The notes below the pieces were generated by a model. The model had not been told where the DNA came from, did no database searches, and saw nothing but the letters and a program-made list of their open reading frames with translations. A DNA stretch of 64,000 nucleotides from Clostridiaceae bacterium (lineage in GTDB: Bacteria; Bacillota_A; Clostridia; Clostridiales; Clostridiaceae), in NCBI GenBank assembly GCA_029256485.1, contig JAQSXU010000001.1, positions 176,555 to 240,554 on the forward strand, read 5' to 3'. The stretch's first letter is position 1. Every line of letters starts with the position of its first letter. Shown in pieces: positions 18,488-27,440 of the stretch. The translations under genes and the position numbers were made by a program.

Positions 18488-18516
18488 TTGACAATAGTCA
18501 AGTTTAGAATTATAAT
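18488..18516 (+). promoter_or_regulatory. Promoter with TTGACAATAGTCAA palindrome
   Basis: TTGACA (18488-18493), 17 bases, TATAAT (18511-18516): a consensus promoter. The palindrome TTGACAATAGTCAA (18488-18501) covers the -35. A second small inverted repeat, AACGAT and ATCGTT (about 18525-18545), lies in the leader near the ribosome site. Confidence 0.75.
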
Positions 18517-18565
18517 ATTTAGGGAACGATTGCCAATTTATCGTTATTAGGAGACTTATACAAAA

Positions 18566-19642
18566 ATGAATGGATTATATTACAAACTAAAATTGACTGA
18601 CTTGTATCCTGATAAAAAAGTAGCAAACTTAAAAAAAGACAACCCAAGGCTTTATAGGGATTTGAGAAGTGAGTGTATTTATAAAGGTATTACTATTAAT
18701 CAATTTTTAGCTAATATTGGATTTGAGTGTATAGATTGTGTAGATTTTACTAATTACGAAGAACAATATAATATACAAAATATAACTTCAAATGTATCAA
18801 TTAACCCCATTAGTGAGGAAGAAGTTGTTTCTGAACTTTTAAAGTTATATCCTCAAAAAGAAGTTTTTATGTTAAAACAACTCGATGAATCATTATATTA
18901 TCAAATATTAAAAAAATGTCAAAAAAATAAAATTAAAACGAATGAATATTTAACAACTTTAGGATTTCGAGTATTAAAAACAAAAGACGAAGCTGTAAAA
19001 TCTATTGGAGAAGGTAACTTAAATAATTGTAAATATATTGCAGAAAAGATATTAAAAAATTGTAAAAGTTGCAAAATAGATGAAGAAGTAAAAAATCTAT
19101 TCACATTATTTCAATCGTTAGGAGTTAATATTGAAAAATGCCAGTTCATAACTCCCTTATATAATATTGTTGTAAAAAGAGCCAATGAATTAAATATGGA
19201 ATTAAACGATTATATAGAAAGTTTAGGTTTTAAAGTCCCTAATACATGGTGTTTCCCTACATTAATAGAACAAATTAGAGAACTTTATCCTGATAATATA
19301 ATAACTGATTTTTCTGCTAATCATGCACTCTATCGAAGAACCTATAATAAAGCTAAAAAAGAAGATATGACTATAGAAGAATATTGTGAGAGCTTAGGTT
19401 TTAAAATATTTCTTAAGTATCCTGGACAATTGAAAAATATGTTATCAAATAAAAATGAGCAAGAAGTAAAAGAATTGGAAATAAAATTGTATAACCAAAT
19501 AGTAGAATTATATCCTGATAAAATTTTGAAAAATATTGAAGAAAGTCAAGTATATCCAGATTTAATTGTATTGTCAGTTCAAAAAAAACAATCAATTCAA
19601 ACTTTGCTTAAAGATTTCGGATTTAATCTTCTGTATGTATAA
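18566..19642 (+). CDS. Protein of five degenerate ~43-residue helical repeats, 358 aa
   Basis: The sequence is built from repeats of the form LYPDK.(V/I)..L......LY..(I/L)...K..(I/M)(T/K)..EYL..LGF. Copies start near residues 12, 93, 190 (weaker), 243 and 315. Each looks like three short helices ending in GF. I do not recognise a named family. Repeats of this size can bind nucleic acid or protein. The gene has one of the best promoters in the window, covered by the shared palindrome, and a strong terminator, so it is a single regulated transcript. It is a candidate DNA-binding or scaffold protein. Confidence 0.65.
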   Translation: MNGLYYKLKLTDLYPDKKVANLKKDNPRLYRDLRSECIYKGITINQFLANIGFECIDCVDFTNYEEQYNIQNITSNVSINPISEEEVVSELLKLYPQKEVFMLKQLDESLYYQILKKCQKNKIKTNEYLTTLGFRVLKTKDEAVKSIGEGNLNNCKYIAEKILKNCKSCKIDEEVKNLFTLFQSLGVNIEKCQFITPLYNIVVKRANELNMELNDYIESLGFKVPNTWCFPTLIEQIRELYPDNIITDFSANHALYRRTYNKAKKEDMTIEEYCESLGFKIFLKYPGQLKNMLSNKNEQEVKELEIKLYNQIVELYPDKILKNIEESQVYPDLIVLSVQKKQSIQTLLKDFGFNLLYV

Positions 19643-19667
19643 AGAGAGTGTAACTCTCTTTTTTTTT
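19641..19667 (+). terminator. Terminator
   Basis: AAAGAGAGT pairs with ACTCTCTTT, followed by a T run. Confidence 0.85.
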
Positions 19668-19833
19668 ACGTGAATAGCCACACTTATGTTAATGCTTATA
19701 TATGAGTTCACATGATGTTTAAATTAAGAAGCATGTCTTAATTAGCACAGTATTTGAACATAAAAGAGTTATTTTAAATTATTGATTTCTATATAATACA
19801 TAATGTTAATAGTTTATAATGGAGGGTTGATAT

Positions 19834-20382
19834 ATGGATATAGATGTAACAAATAAGAAAAATTTATGCATCGGAATGTTAGTTGATATAATAGCTGATG
19901 AAGATAGAAATACGCAAAATATTACAAGAGGATATATTACAGAAATAATTACTAAAGATAATAGAGCAAAGAAAATTTCAGTTATTCTTAATAATGGAAG
20001 GAAAGGAATAGTAAATCACATCATTACTAAAGATGAATTAAAAACAGAAAATTTTAAATTTTACAATTTGTTTTTTTACGATAAAAATATTTATTCAATT
20101 TGGGATAAAAAAGCTAATAAATATTTAGTTATTGAACGTGTGAATAAGAGGTTGGGTAATATAGAAAGAGTAGCGTTTTTATTCAATAACGATTTAATTG
20201 CGAAAGAAATACTTGGAGTTTTAGACAATAAAGATTATATGATAAAAACAATAAATAGAAAAAAACCTATTATTGAAAATTTTAAAACACTTAAAATAGA
20301 TTTTTTTAATATTAATAAAGATAGACGATTGTCTTATGACCGTTTAATAGAATGGGAAAATAAATTTAAATCCATGTGCTAA
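19834..20382 (+). CDS. Protein with N-terminal YwbE (DUF2196) domain, 182 aa
   Basis: Residues about 10-65 (IGMLVDIIADEDRNTQNITRG, then VILNNGRKGIVNHII) match the short YwbE family of about 60 residues, whose role is unknown. Here it is joined to about 115 extra residues with no recognised domain. The KOW-like beta fold suggests RNA or ribosome contact, but this is inference. A GGAGGG site precedes the ATG. Confidence 0.6.
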   Translation: MDIDVTNKKNLCIGMLVDIIADEDRNTQNITRGYITEIITKDNRAKKISVILNNGRKGIVNHIITKDELKTENFKFYNLFFYDKNIYSIWDKKANKYLVIERVNKRLGNIERVAFLFNNDLIAKEILGVLDNKDYMIKTINRKKPIIENFKTLKIDFFNINKDRRLSYDRLIEWENKFKSMC

Positions 20383-20482
20383 TATATAAGAAAGTATAGA
20401 ACAATTATTGTATTTTAACTTTTCATTAATTATATTACAATTGTCGATGACAGTAAAAATATGAGATTCTGAGGAGGAAAAA

Positions 20483-21067
20483 ATGAGTTTAATACCTGTA
20501 GTCGTGGAAAAAGAAAAGGGTGGAGAAAGGTCTTGGGACTTATATTCAAGATTATTGAAAGATAGAATTATATTTGTAACAGGAGAAATTGAAGATAATA
20601 TGGCAAGTGTAATAGTTGCTCAACTATTATATTTAGATTCCGAAAATGACAATGCAGATATATATTTGTATGTAAATTCTCCTGGTGGAAGTGTTACTGC
20701 TGGAATGGCAATTATTGATACAATAAATGTAATAAAATCACCAGTATCAACGATTGGTGTTGGCATGTGTGCATCAATGGGAGCTATGATATTGTCCCAA
20801 GGTGAAAAAGGAAAAAGATATGTATTACCAAATGCAGAAGTAATGATACATCAGCCACTGGGAGGAACAAAAGGACAAGCTACTGATATTAGTATTTATG
20901 CTAATAATATACTTAAAACAAAAGAAAAATTAGCTAAAATGATTGCAGATAGCTGTGGTAGGCCAATAGATAGCGTCAGACAAGATATGGAAAGAGATAA
21001 TTACATGGAAGCAGAAGAAGCTTTAAATTACGGAATTGTTGACCATATTATGAAAAATAAAAAGTAA
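20483..21067 (+). CDS. clpP: ATP-dependent Clp protease proteolytic subunit
   Basis: This 194-residue ClpP carries the catalytic triad S98 (GMCASMGAM), H123 (MIHQPLGG) and D172 (RDNYM). ClpP forms a 14-subunit chamber and degrades proteins fed by Clp ATPases. No ClpX, ClpA or ClpC gene is nearby, so it would work with host ATPases or mix with host ClpP. Length and motifs are complete. A GGAGG site precedes the ATG. Confidence 0.95.
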   Translation: MSLIPVVVEKEKGGERSWDLYSRLLKDRIIFVTGEIEDNMASVIVAQLLYLDSENDNADIYLYVNSPGGSVTAGMAIIDTINVIKSPVSTIGVGMCASMGAMILSQGEKGKRYVLPNAEVMIHQPLGGTKGQATDISIYANNILKTKEKLAKMIADSCGRPIDSVRQDMERDNYMEAEEALNYGIVDHIMKNKK

Positions 21068-21071
21068 AACA

Positions 21072-21098
21072 AAAAAAGAGTTGTTTAAACTCTTTTTT
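21072..21098. terminator. Bidirectional terminator
   Basis: AAAAAAGAGTT pairs with AAACTCTTTTTT between clpP and a convergent gene. Confidence 0.8.
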
Positions 21099-21420
21099 AA
21101 TTATTTGTATTAACTTTCAGTAATGCCAGTTTATATTCAGTATCAAACATGTTCTTACCATTATATATCCAATAAAATCCGTTAGGTGCACTCGTTATTC
21201 CAACTTTTATTTTCCACCCTTCGGGCATCTCATTACATATCCACAGTTTAACAAACATAGTGTTATTTTTTTGCATTTCGAAGAATAACACTGGTGCTAA
21301 TAATATAGGTTCTTTTGTAATTATTTCATTATTATCCTTATCTACAAATTTTATTTTTTCTGCTTGCTTATAATCTTCTATTTCCATTAATTCTTTTACA
21401 GTAAATAAAATTCCTTTCAT
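21097..21420 (-). CDS. Hypothetical protein, 107 aa
   Basis: Unrecognised. The protein is hydrophobic in part (EPILLAPVLFFEMQ) with a GFYWIYNGKNMFDTEYKLAL C-terminus. The ATG at 21420 is preceded by GGAGGT; upstream residues in the same frame would encode that site. Confidence 0.6.
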   Translation of the reverse strand: MKGILFTVKELMEIEDYKQAEKIKFVDKDNNEIITKEPILLAPVLFFEMQKNNTMFVKLWICNEMPEGWKIKVGITSAPNGFYWIYNGKNMFDTEYKLALLKVNTNN

Positions 21421-21478
21421 ATGTTTACCTCCACTAAATTTTAATTTATACAAATTTATTTAAATTTCAATATACTGT

Positions 21479-21586
21479 TTAGAAGAAAACTGTATTACAA
21501 GTTTCTTTGTCTTCTATTAATGAATTAATGATTGTGTGCAATTCATCGCAACTAACTGATTGTAAATATTCTTGACTTTTCTTCAT
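21479..21586 (-). CDS. Very small ORF, 35 aa
   Basis: MKKSQEYLQSVSCDELHTII begins a 35-residue ORF with a good AAGGAG site 7 bases before the ATG. It has two cysteines. It may be a real small protein or leader peptide ahead of the next minus gene. Confidence 0.4.
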   Translation of the reverse strand: MKKSQEYLQSVSCDELHTIINSLIEDKETCNTVFF

Positions 21587-21697
21587 AAAATTCTCCTTAT
21601 TAATATGTAATTTAACACCTTTTCTATATTTATAATATATTTTACTAAAATGTTGTTTAAATTATAAATATTAAATTATGGAAATGTTAAATAATAC

Positions 21698-21737
21698 TTG
21701 ATGTTATAGTCGATACATGATATAATATCGACTATAA
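21698..21737 (+). promoter_or_regulatory. Promoter with flanking operator half-sites
   Basis: TTGATG (21698-21703), 17 bases, TATAAT (21721-21726). A perfect inverted repeat TTATAGTCGATA (21704-21715) and TATCGACTATAA (21726-21737) flanks the -10. Half-sites are 21 bases apart start to start, as at 17879-17908. Confidence 0.75.
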
Positions 21738-21767
21738 GCAACACTAATAGACTACTTGGGAGTTATA

Positions 21768-22316
21768 ATGAAAACAGAGGAAACTAAAAAATTAGAGAAA
21801 GATATATGGTTTACAACTCATAAAATAGGTGTGTACGGGTGCTTTGAAGTAACAATTTGTGCTAACGATTCAACTGAACGGGTTGACTATATGACATTTG
21901 ATACCAAAAATATTTGGCGTTGTTACGAAATAAAAGTTTCAAAACACGATTTTTATTCAAATGCTAAAAAAACCTTCTTAGGTCATTATAATTATTATGT
22001 TTTGACTAAAGAACTTTACGAACAAATAAAAGATGAAATACCACATAATATTGGAGTATATGTTGGCAAGAAGTGTGTAAAAAAAGCCAAAAAGCAAGTA
22101 TTAGGCATTGATGAAGAAATTTTAAAAAAATCAATGATACGTTCATTGTACCGTTATTTTGTAAAAGATGTGGAAAGTAATTCAGTCTCAACCATAGAAA
22201 ATTTAAAAAGGCAATTATCACAATGTCGTAATCAAAAAGATAAATATTATCATGATTATTGGAATTTAAGAAGAGAAGTAGAATCTTTATATGGGACAAG
22301 ATGGGATAAAAAGTAA
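21768..22316 (+). CDS. MmcB-like PD-(D/E)xK nuclease fold protein
   Basis: The 182-residue protein has E27 (CFEVTI), D40 (ERVDYMTF) and E54-I-K56 (RCYEIKVSKHDF), the spacing of PD-(D/E)xK nucleases. The layout resembles MmcB-type DNA repair proteins found in phages and plasmids. I prefer the ATG at 21768, preceded by GGGAG, over an earlier TTG. It starts a short plus-strand run driven by the operator-flanked promoter. Confidence 0.6.
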   Translation: MKTEETKKLEKDIWFTTHKIGVYGCFEVTICANDSTERVDYMTFDTKNIWRCYEIKVSKHDFYSNAKKTFLGHYNYYVLTKELYEQIKDEIPHNIGVYVGKKCVKKAKKQVLGIDEEILKKSMIRSLYRYFVKDVESNSVSTIENLKRQLSQCRNQKDKYYHDYWNLRREVESLYGTRWDKK

Positions 22317-22348
22317 TAAGATAAAATATTTAAGAAAGGAGTAATTAT

Positions 22349-22612
22349 ATGAATTTACTATTGTATGGGTTAATAGCATTAGTAGTTATGTTAGTATCAA
22401 GTGTGTGGGAAATATATGAGAATGGGTACGTTATGTATGCTGTCTTATTCGGTGTAATTTGGCCTCTTACATTGTTTGGATTATCTATAATGTTAATACT
22501 ACTTGCTATATTCGCTGTATTTGCTACTTTAACAGAGTGTTTAGAGTTTGTAGCAATAAAAATAGCAAAAGCATTTAAAATATCTAAAAATAATAATATC
22601 GAACAAATATAA
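22349..22612 (+). CDS. Small two-pass membrane protein, 87 aa
   Basis: Two strong hydrophobic segments (about residues 3-20 and 28-60) are followed by a basic tail (KIAKAFKISKNNN). An AAAGGAG site precedes the ATG. Function unknown; similar small membrane proteins are common on phages and plasmids. Confidence 0.65.
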   Translation: MNLLLYGLIALVVMLVSSVWEIYENGYVMYAVLFGVIWPLTLFGLSIMLILLAIFAVFATLTECLEFVAIKIAKAFKISKNNNIEQI

Positions 22613-22647
22613 AAAGTTTAATCTTTAAAGTTAAAAAGGAGACAGAT

Positions 22648-23004
22648 ATGTTTAATCAGAAAGTTTTACAAGAAATAATTAGTATTCATGAGGTAACAGA
22701 AGAATTAGTAGAAAATTGGGTAGTACAGTTTTACGGAGAACATGGAGATTTGAGAAAATTATTAAAATCGAAAGAAGAATGTATAGAGTTTATAAAAAGT
22801 AAAAAAGCAAGAATTGAAGAGTTAAGGCAAATTGGGAAAGCATCGCATAAGAGACATAAAATAATATATGAAGAACCTATACCTGTTGTAAAATCAGTTA
22901 TGTGTAAAATAGGAGATTATCTAATAAATAATAGAGTTATAGTAAAAAAAGAAGAACTTGAGGAATATATATTACAATCTCAATTCCGTAGTTATTGTGT
23001 TTAA
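22648..23004 (+). CDS. Hypothetical protein, 118 aa
   Basis: Unrecognised, basic and helix-rich (KSKKARIEELRQIGKASHKR). An AAAAGGAG site precedes the ATG. It is probably in one operon with the nuclease-like and membrane genes upstream. Confidence 0.6.
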   Translation: MFNQKVLQEIISIHEVTEELVENWVVQFYGEHGDLRKLLKSKEECIEFIKSKKARIEELRQIGKASHKRHKIIYEEPIPVVKSVMCKIGDYLINNRVIVKKEELEEYILQSQFRSYCV

Positions 23005-23078
23005 CAAAAGAGTTAAGGACTCATGAAAATTGTGGTGAATATAACTTTAATTATCTAATATAGGAGGAAAATAAAGTT

Positions 23079-23339
23079 ATGAATAGGAATATAAAATTAT
23101 CTAAACATTTAACCAATTCAGGTTGTAGCAATAATAAAGTATTATTAATCGGACAATATGGCAGTGGAATTAAAACTATGTTCCTAAATCACAACATAAA
23201 AAACTTAAATAAAATAGCTGTATATCAATCTTGTGCAGATTTTAAATATAAAAAGAATAGTGATAACAGATATTCTGATATTTTAAAACCAGAATTTGAT
23301 ATGGACTTTATGAAATGTTCAACAGATACTATTTATTGA
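23079..23339 (+). CDS. Short protein with degenerate P-loop, possible coupling-protein remnant
   Basis: The 86-residue product contains LSKHLTNSGCSNNKVLLIGQ then YGSGIKTMF. This resembles the Walker A region of VirD4/TraG coupling proteins, except that the lysine is preceded by isoleucine (GSGIKT). The rest of an ATPase is missing. A good GGAGG site is present. It may be the surviving start of a transfer gene or an independent small protein. Confidence 0.4.
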   Translation: MNRNIKLSKHLTNSGCSNNKVLLIGQYGSGIKTMFLNHNIKNLNKIAVYQSCADFKYKKNSDNRYSDILKPEFDMDFMKCSTDTIY

Positions 23340-23358
23340 AAGTTTTGGATGTATTATA

Positions 23359-23547
23359 TTGTTTTCATTTGACATAAATCCATATTGGAAAGAGTTTATG
23401 CTTAAAAATATCATAAAAACAGAAAAGCCATTAATGTATTATTATCCTGATAGTAACCTTCCTACTGATGAATGTATTATTTATAAACATTTAAAAGATG
23501 GATGGCATAGCTATCGTGATAAAAAGATGAATTTCAAAAATATATAA
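23359..23547 (+). pseudogene. Open frame remnant after the P-loop fragment
   Basis: A 62-codon frame opening at a TTG has no ribosome site, in a different frame from the P-loop fragment before it. Codons stay open back to 23314 without a start. It may be a decayed continuation of the upstream gene. Confidence 0.3.
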
Positions 23548-23713
23548 AAAAATTAAGAATACGGATGTTTTGAAACTTACGATAGTTTGTCACTTTTAGA
23601 AACCCAGCGACTAAATCATTAAAACCAGCTTAATCAATGTTAATATTTATGTTTTGATATAAATAATTAGTTTTGCATAATATATTTTATATTATAAAAG
23701 GGAGGGGTAAATT

Positions 23714-24088
23714 GTGTCAATTATTATAAATAATGAAGATGGAAATATCGAAATATCGTATTCTACAATTAAAACTATTGCAGGAGTAGCAGTAATGGAA
23801 ATTCCAGGTGTTGTAGGTATGACATCTGTTGATATGAAAAGTGGTTTATTAGAACTATTAAAAAAAGAAAATCTACAAAAAGGAGTTAAGGCTTCTGGCG
23901 AAGTAGATTCTTTAATTATAGAAGTTTATATTATAGTGGAATATGGTGTAAATATTAGTGAAGTAGGAAAAAACGTACAAAAGAAAATTGTTTATGCTTT
24001 AGATACTATGACGGATTTAAAATGTTCTGCAATAAACGTGTTGGTTCAAGACATTAGAGTACAAAAGAATATCAACGATAATATATAA
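23714..24088 (+). CDS. Asp23/Gls24 family envelope stress protein
   Basis: The 124-residue protein matches the Asp23 pattern: ISYSTIKTIAGVAVMEIPGVVGM at the start and VGKNVQKKIVYALDTMTDLK before a final VLVQDIRV strand. The family is linked to envelope stress in Firmicutes. The start is a GTG at 23714 with a GGGAGGGG site. It is followed by a terminator, then by two envelope genes. Confidence 0.85.
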   Translation: MSIIINNEDGNIEISYSTIKTIAGVAVMEIPGVVGMTSVDMKSGLLELLKKENLQKGVKASGEVDSLIIEVYIIVEYGVNISEVGKNVQKKIVYALDTMTDLKCSAINVLVQDIRVQKNINDNI

Positions 24089-24094
24089 AATTAA

Positions 24095-24133
24095 TAATAG
24101 GACAATAAACATTATTGTCCTATTATATTATTT
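24095..24133 (+). terminator. Terminator
   Basis: TAATAGGACAATA pairs perfectly with TATTGTCCTATTA, followed by a T-rich tract. Confidence 0.8.
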
Positions 24134-24241
24134 TATATTTGCAGTTAAACATTATCAAAATATTTGAGATTATAGTTAATTCACATAATTGGTAAAATAT
24201 ATAGATTAATAAATAAATATATGAAAGGAGAAACAAAAGTT

Positions 24242-25720
24242 ATGTATGAAGAAAAGGAAAAAAACAAGTATAAGATATTTTCTGACATATACCAGTCCAA
24301 AGAAATGAAGACTATATTAAAACATGCTATTCCTCTTAAAGACGAATGTAAAATTATGCGAACATTAACTATAGTTTCATTAGTGCTTGGTATTGTTTCA
24401 TCTGGTTTGCTTGCAAGTGTTGACATACAACCTGAATTACTAAGATTTGTTCCAGTTTCAATAGGAATTATTATTTTTATAATGTATAACGGTAGAACAA
24501 AGTTGTTTGAAATATATTACACAAAAACAATTATTCCATTTTTAAGTGAAGAATTAAAATTGAAAATGTCTTATATGAATACTGCAGAAGGACTGAGAAA
24601 GTACAGTTTAACTCCATTAGCAAAACTACACAATTGGAATAAAGGAAGGTGTTGGAGAGCTATAAAAGTTAAATTTATAGACAAAAAATTAGTAGATGAC
24701 GTATATATTGGACAATTTGAGCTATTTCAAAGAAGTTCAGGAGATAAAAACAATTCTACAAAAACAACATTTAAGGGTATGGCAATGCATATACCTATGG
24801 ACTTAAATTTAGAATATGATGTTAGTATTAAATATGATTCGAAGATTGGTAGTTTTATTGAAAAAACAGGTAGAACAATAAATAAACAAAAGAAGATATT
24901 TGAATTTACAAATTCAGTTTTAGAAAAATATTTTGATTGTGAAATAACGGATTGTGATATAAATGATTATATGCACTACCAAGGCAATGAAGATAATTTT
25001 ACTGAAAAAAAATATAATGAAATGCGTAAAAAAGAAGAAATTAGTAAAATAATTGTGCGAAGCAGAAAACAAAATGAAGAAGATAAAGCTAAATATGGAG
25101 ATGAAACATATTTTCAAAAGTTTGAAAGAAGAAGTAATGAGCGTGAATCAAATCATTTTGAATATGACAAAGCACATTTACTTGCACAAGACTTCTTATC
25201 AGCATCTATGGAAGAATTTCTGTTTTTTATCTTTGAAACATATGGTCCTTTTAATCTTTTAATAAGAAGAAGTGGGATATATATAGAACTTTTTAAAGAA
25301 TTAAAAGTTGATAAAATACCAAACGTTGAGATTAATGGTGTTAATGTTGGCTTTATTGCAAACATTGTTATGAGAATATTTAAAGATACCTCATATAAAA
25401 ATTTCAATAGAGACGGAGTTGGTAATCAATCAGTAAACTTTATTAGCCCAGGTTTATTTGAAGATTCTTTAAAATTTAGTGCAATGAATGATAACTTTGA
25501 AATATTTAGCTTAGTTAACATTATTGTTACTTACTTTGAAAGAGTTTATAAAAACGAAGGGTATGAAGGCTACGAGGAAGAGCTTGAATATTTTGAAAGT
25601 ATAAAAGAATTAAAAAAACTGAAACCAAAAGAAATAAATAAAGAATTTGAAGATTATTATAATTCTGTTGCCGAAGAAGGTAGCTTAGAATATAAAAATA
25701 ATAAAGAGAAAGGGGAGTAA
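24242..25720 (+). CDS. DUF3137 membrane protein
   Basis: This 492-residue protein has two N-terminal membrane helices (about 39-60 and 66-82), then a large cytoplasmic or surface domain. The pattern and its place directly before lemA match DUF3137 proteins, usual neighbours of LemA. Function is unknown. The ATG at 24242 is used, because AAAGGAG overlaps the earlier in-frame ATG at 24221. It lies 6 bases from lemA, so the two are one operon. Confidence 0.75.
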   Translation: MYEEKEKNKYKIFSDIYQSKEMKTILKHAIPLKDECKIMRTLTIVSLVLGIVSSGLLASVDIQPELLRFVPVSIGIIIFIMYNGRTKLFEIYYTKTIIPFLSEELKLKMSYMNTAEGLRKYSLTPLAKLHNWNKGRCWRAIKVKFIDKKLVDDVYIGQFELFQRSSGDKNNSTKTTFKGMAMHIPMDLNLEYDVSIKYDSKIGSFIEKTGRTINKQKKIFEFTNSVLEKYFDCEITDCDINDYMHYQGNEDNFTEKKYNEMRKKEEISKIIVRSRKQNEEDKAKYGDETYFQKFERRSNERESNHFEYDKAHLLAQDFLSASMEEFLFFIFETYGPFNLLIRRSGIYIELFKELKVDKIPNVEINGVNVGFIANIVMRIFKDTSYKNFNRDGVGNQSVNFISPGLFEDSLKFSAMNDNFEIFSLVNIIVTYFERVYKNEGYEGYEEELEYFESIKELKKLKPKEINKEFEDYYNSVAEEGSLEYKNNKEKGE

Positions 25721-25726
25721 TAAATA

Positions 25727-26371
25727 ATGAGTGAAGTATTAATGTTTTTAATGGTTGCGATTGTAGTAATATTTGTAGGATATATATTAATGGGTAATAC
25801 CCTTGTAGGTCTGAAAAATGCTGTTGAAAAAGCAACTGCAAATATTGATGTATATCTACAACAAAGATTAGATTTAATGGAAAATTTATTTCAAGAACTT
25901 GAAAGAGGTTTAGAGCATGAGGAAAATGTTCTAAATAGTGTAACTGCTATGAGGTCAAGACTTACTAATATAAAAAATGGTCATGATAGCTCTTCATCTA
26001 CTTCTATAGTGAAAACGGATATGGAAGTGGGAGGTCTTATAAGAGAATTTAATGCTACAAGAGAAGCTTATCCTGTTATTGAAGGAATGGGTTTAGTAAA
26101 GAAAGTAATGGATGAAAACTCAAGAGTTGAAAGAGAAATTACATCTGCAAGAAGAACATATAATACAAATGTGACTGCCTATAGAAATGCTATAAAAATG
26201 TTTCCATCAAGCTTCATAGCAAGCATGAAAGGATTTACAGATGAATATGAATTATACCAAGCGGATGCTCAGGCTCGCCAAAGAGTAAAACCAATGTGGG
26301 AAGATAAATATAGAGATAAATACAAAGCAGATAATAAACCAGTTGAAAATGAACAAAATGATATTCAATAG
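25727..26371 (+). CDS. lemA: LemA family protein
   Basis: This 214-residue protein has an N-terminal membrane helix (3-22), then coiled-coil-rich LemA sequence: LVGLKNAVEKATANIDVYLQ, the RLDLMENL segment and TYNTNVTAYRNAIKMFPSS. LemA proteins are membrane-anchored helical proteins of uncertain role, often paired with DUF3137 or TPM-domain genes. All expected segments are present. Confidence 0.9.
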   Translation: MSEVLMFLMVAIVVIFVGYILMGNTLVGLKNAVEKATANIDVYLQQRLDLMENLFQELERGLEHEENVLNSVTAMRSRLTNIKNGHDSSSSTSIVKTDMEVGGLIREFNATREAYPVIEGMGLVKKVMDENSRVEREITSARRTYNTNVTAYRNAIKMFPSSFIASMKGFTDEYELYQADAQARQRVKPMWEDKYRDKYKADNKPVENEQNDIQ

Positions 26372-26381
26372 AGTTTAATTC

Positions 26382-26413
26382 AAAACACAGTTGGTGTAGC
26401 TAACTGTGTTTTA
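26382..26413 (+). terminator. Terminator
   Basis: AAAACACAGTT pairs with AACTGTGTTTT, with a T-rich tail. Confidence 0.75.
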
Positions 26414-26548
26414 TGTTATTCATTAAATTGTACATATGATAAATGAAACATGTTAAGAATATAATTTATTAAATAAATTTAAAAGGGATTTTAATAATAC
26501 CTGATAAAAGTTATAATGAAATTAAAAATAATCATGGGAGACTTAGAG

Positions 26549-26803
26549 ATGGATATATTTGAAAAACTTGAAGAATTAGCTAAAAAAGGATACTCAATTG
26601 AACATACAACAGTTGACCAATATGATAATGGTTATGGGAAAGATGTTGAAAAAGGATTAATACCTCCTGTAACCTATACTGTAAATGTCATAAGGTTAAG
26701 TGATTGCGAAATACTTTATAATCTTTCTTGTAATCATATTAAAGAATGCTTTGATGAAGGAATTAAATATGTAGAAAACTTAATCAAAAATGGAGGCGTG
26801 TAA
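26549..26803 (+). CDS. Hypothetical protein, 84 aa
   Basis: Unrecognised. MDIFEKLEELAKKGYSIEHT starts a small alpha-beta protein. I prefer the ATG at 26549, which has a GGGAG site, over in-frame ATGs at 26516 and 26534. It overlaps the next gene by 14 bases, suggesting coupled translation. Confidence 0.55.
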   Translation: MDIFEKLEELAKKGYSIEHTTVDQYDNGYGKDVEKGLIPPVTYTVNVIRLSDCEILYNLSCNHIKECFDEGIKYVENLIKNGGV

Positions 26804-27005
26804 TATAGAACTTTGTAAAGGTAATCATAAATTAGTAAGTATTTATACAGATGGAAGATATAGTGAATGTGCTGTTGTTAGGTGGTGCAAAGTTTGTGGG
26901 GCTATTGTTATAGACGTTGACGCAGATGGAAGGACTTATCCAGGAAGACTTATGGAAATGAAATTGCCTAAAATAGCTCAGAATAATTTAAATAAGAAGG
27001 AGTGA
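26790..27005 (+). CDS. Small zinc-binding-like protein, 71 aa
   Basis: The sequence has C4, C9 and H13 near the N-terminus and WCKVCG later (about residues 31-36). This could be a small treble-clef or zinc knuckle. It overlaps the gene before it and sits just ahead of another cysteine-rich gene. No family is recognised. Confidence 0.55.
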   Translation: MEACNIELCKGNHKLVSIYTDGRYSECAVVRWCKVCGAIVIDVDADGRTYPGRLMEMKLPKIAQNNLNKKE

Positions 27006-27010
27006 TATTT

Positions 27011-27424
27011 ATGTTTGAAAAAACTAAAAAAATCTTAGATTCAATGACAACAGAAGAATTGACTGATTGTTTGATACAAAATGGATTTGAATTTACTGAC
27101 AATAATGAATTAGATGAAAATAATGATAATAACTTAATTTCTAATTCGTATCCGATATGTAATACAAAACCAACGTGCCCTTATTGTGGACAAGTACATT
27201 CAACGTTATATATACCAGAATCATGTGGAGATGGCGATGAATTTTATATTAAATGTGAAGATAAGAATTGTAGAGAAACTTTTACTGTTGACGTAATCTT
27301 TGATTGTGAATATGTTGACGAATTTCCAGAAGCTACATATTCCCAATGCTTAAATGCTAACTGTGTTATGTTTTTTAACTATAGGCAAGACGATGAAGTT
27401 CCTACAGTAATATCACCAGAATAA
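27011..27424 (+). CDS. Hypothetical protein with zinc-finger-like motif, 137 aa
   Basis: CPYCGQVHSTLYI then YIKCEDKNC forms a four-cysteine zinc ribbon about residues 57-90. The N-terminal helix and asparagine-rich linker precede it. The ATG at 27011 has an AAGGAG site. It is part of a compact four-gene run ending at the SLOG gene. Confidence 0.6.
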   Translation: MFEKTKKILDSMTTEELTDCLIQNGFEFTDNNELDENNDNNLISNSYPICNTKPTCPYCGQVHSTLYIPESCGDGDEFYIKCEDKNCRETFTVDVIFDCEYVDEFPEATYSQCLNANCVMFFNYRQDDEVPTVISPE

Positions 27425-27440
27425 GGATGTGGGTGATATT

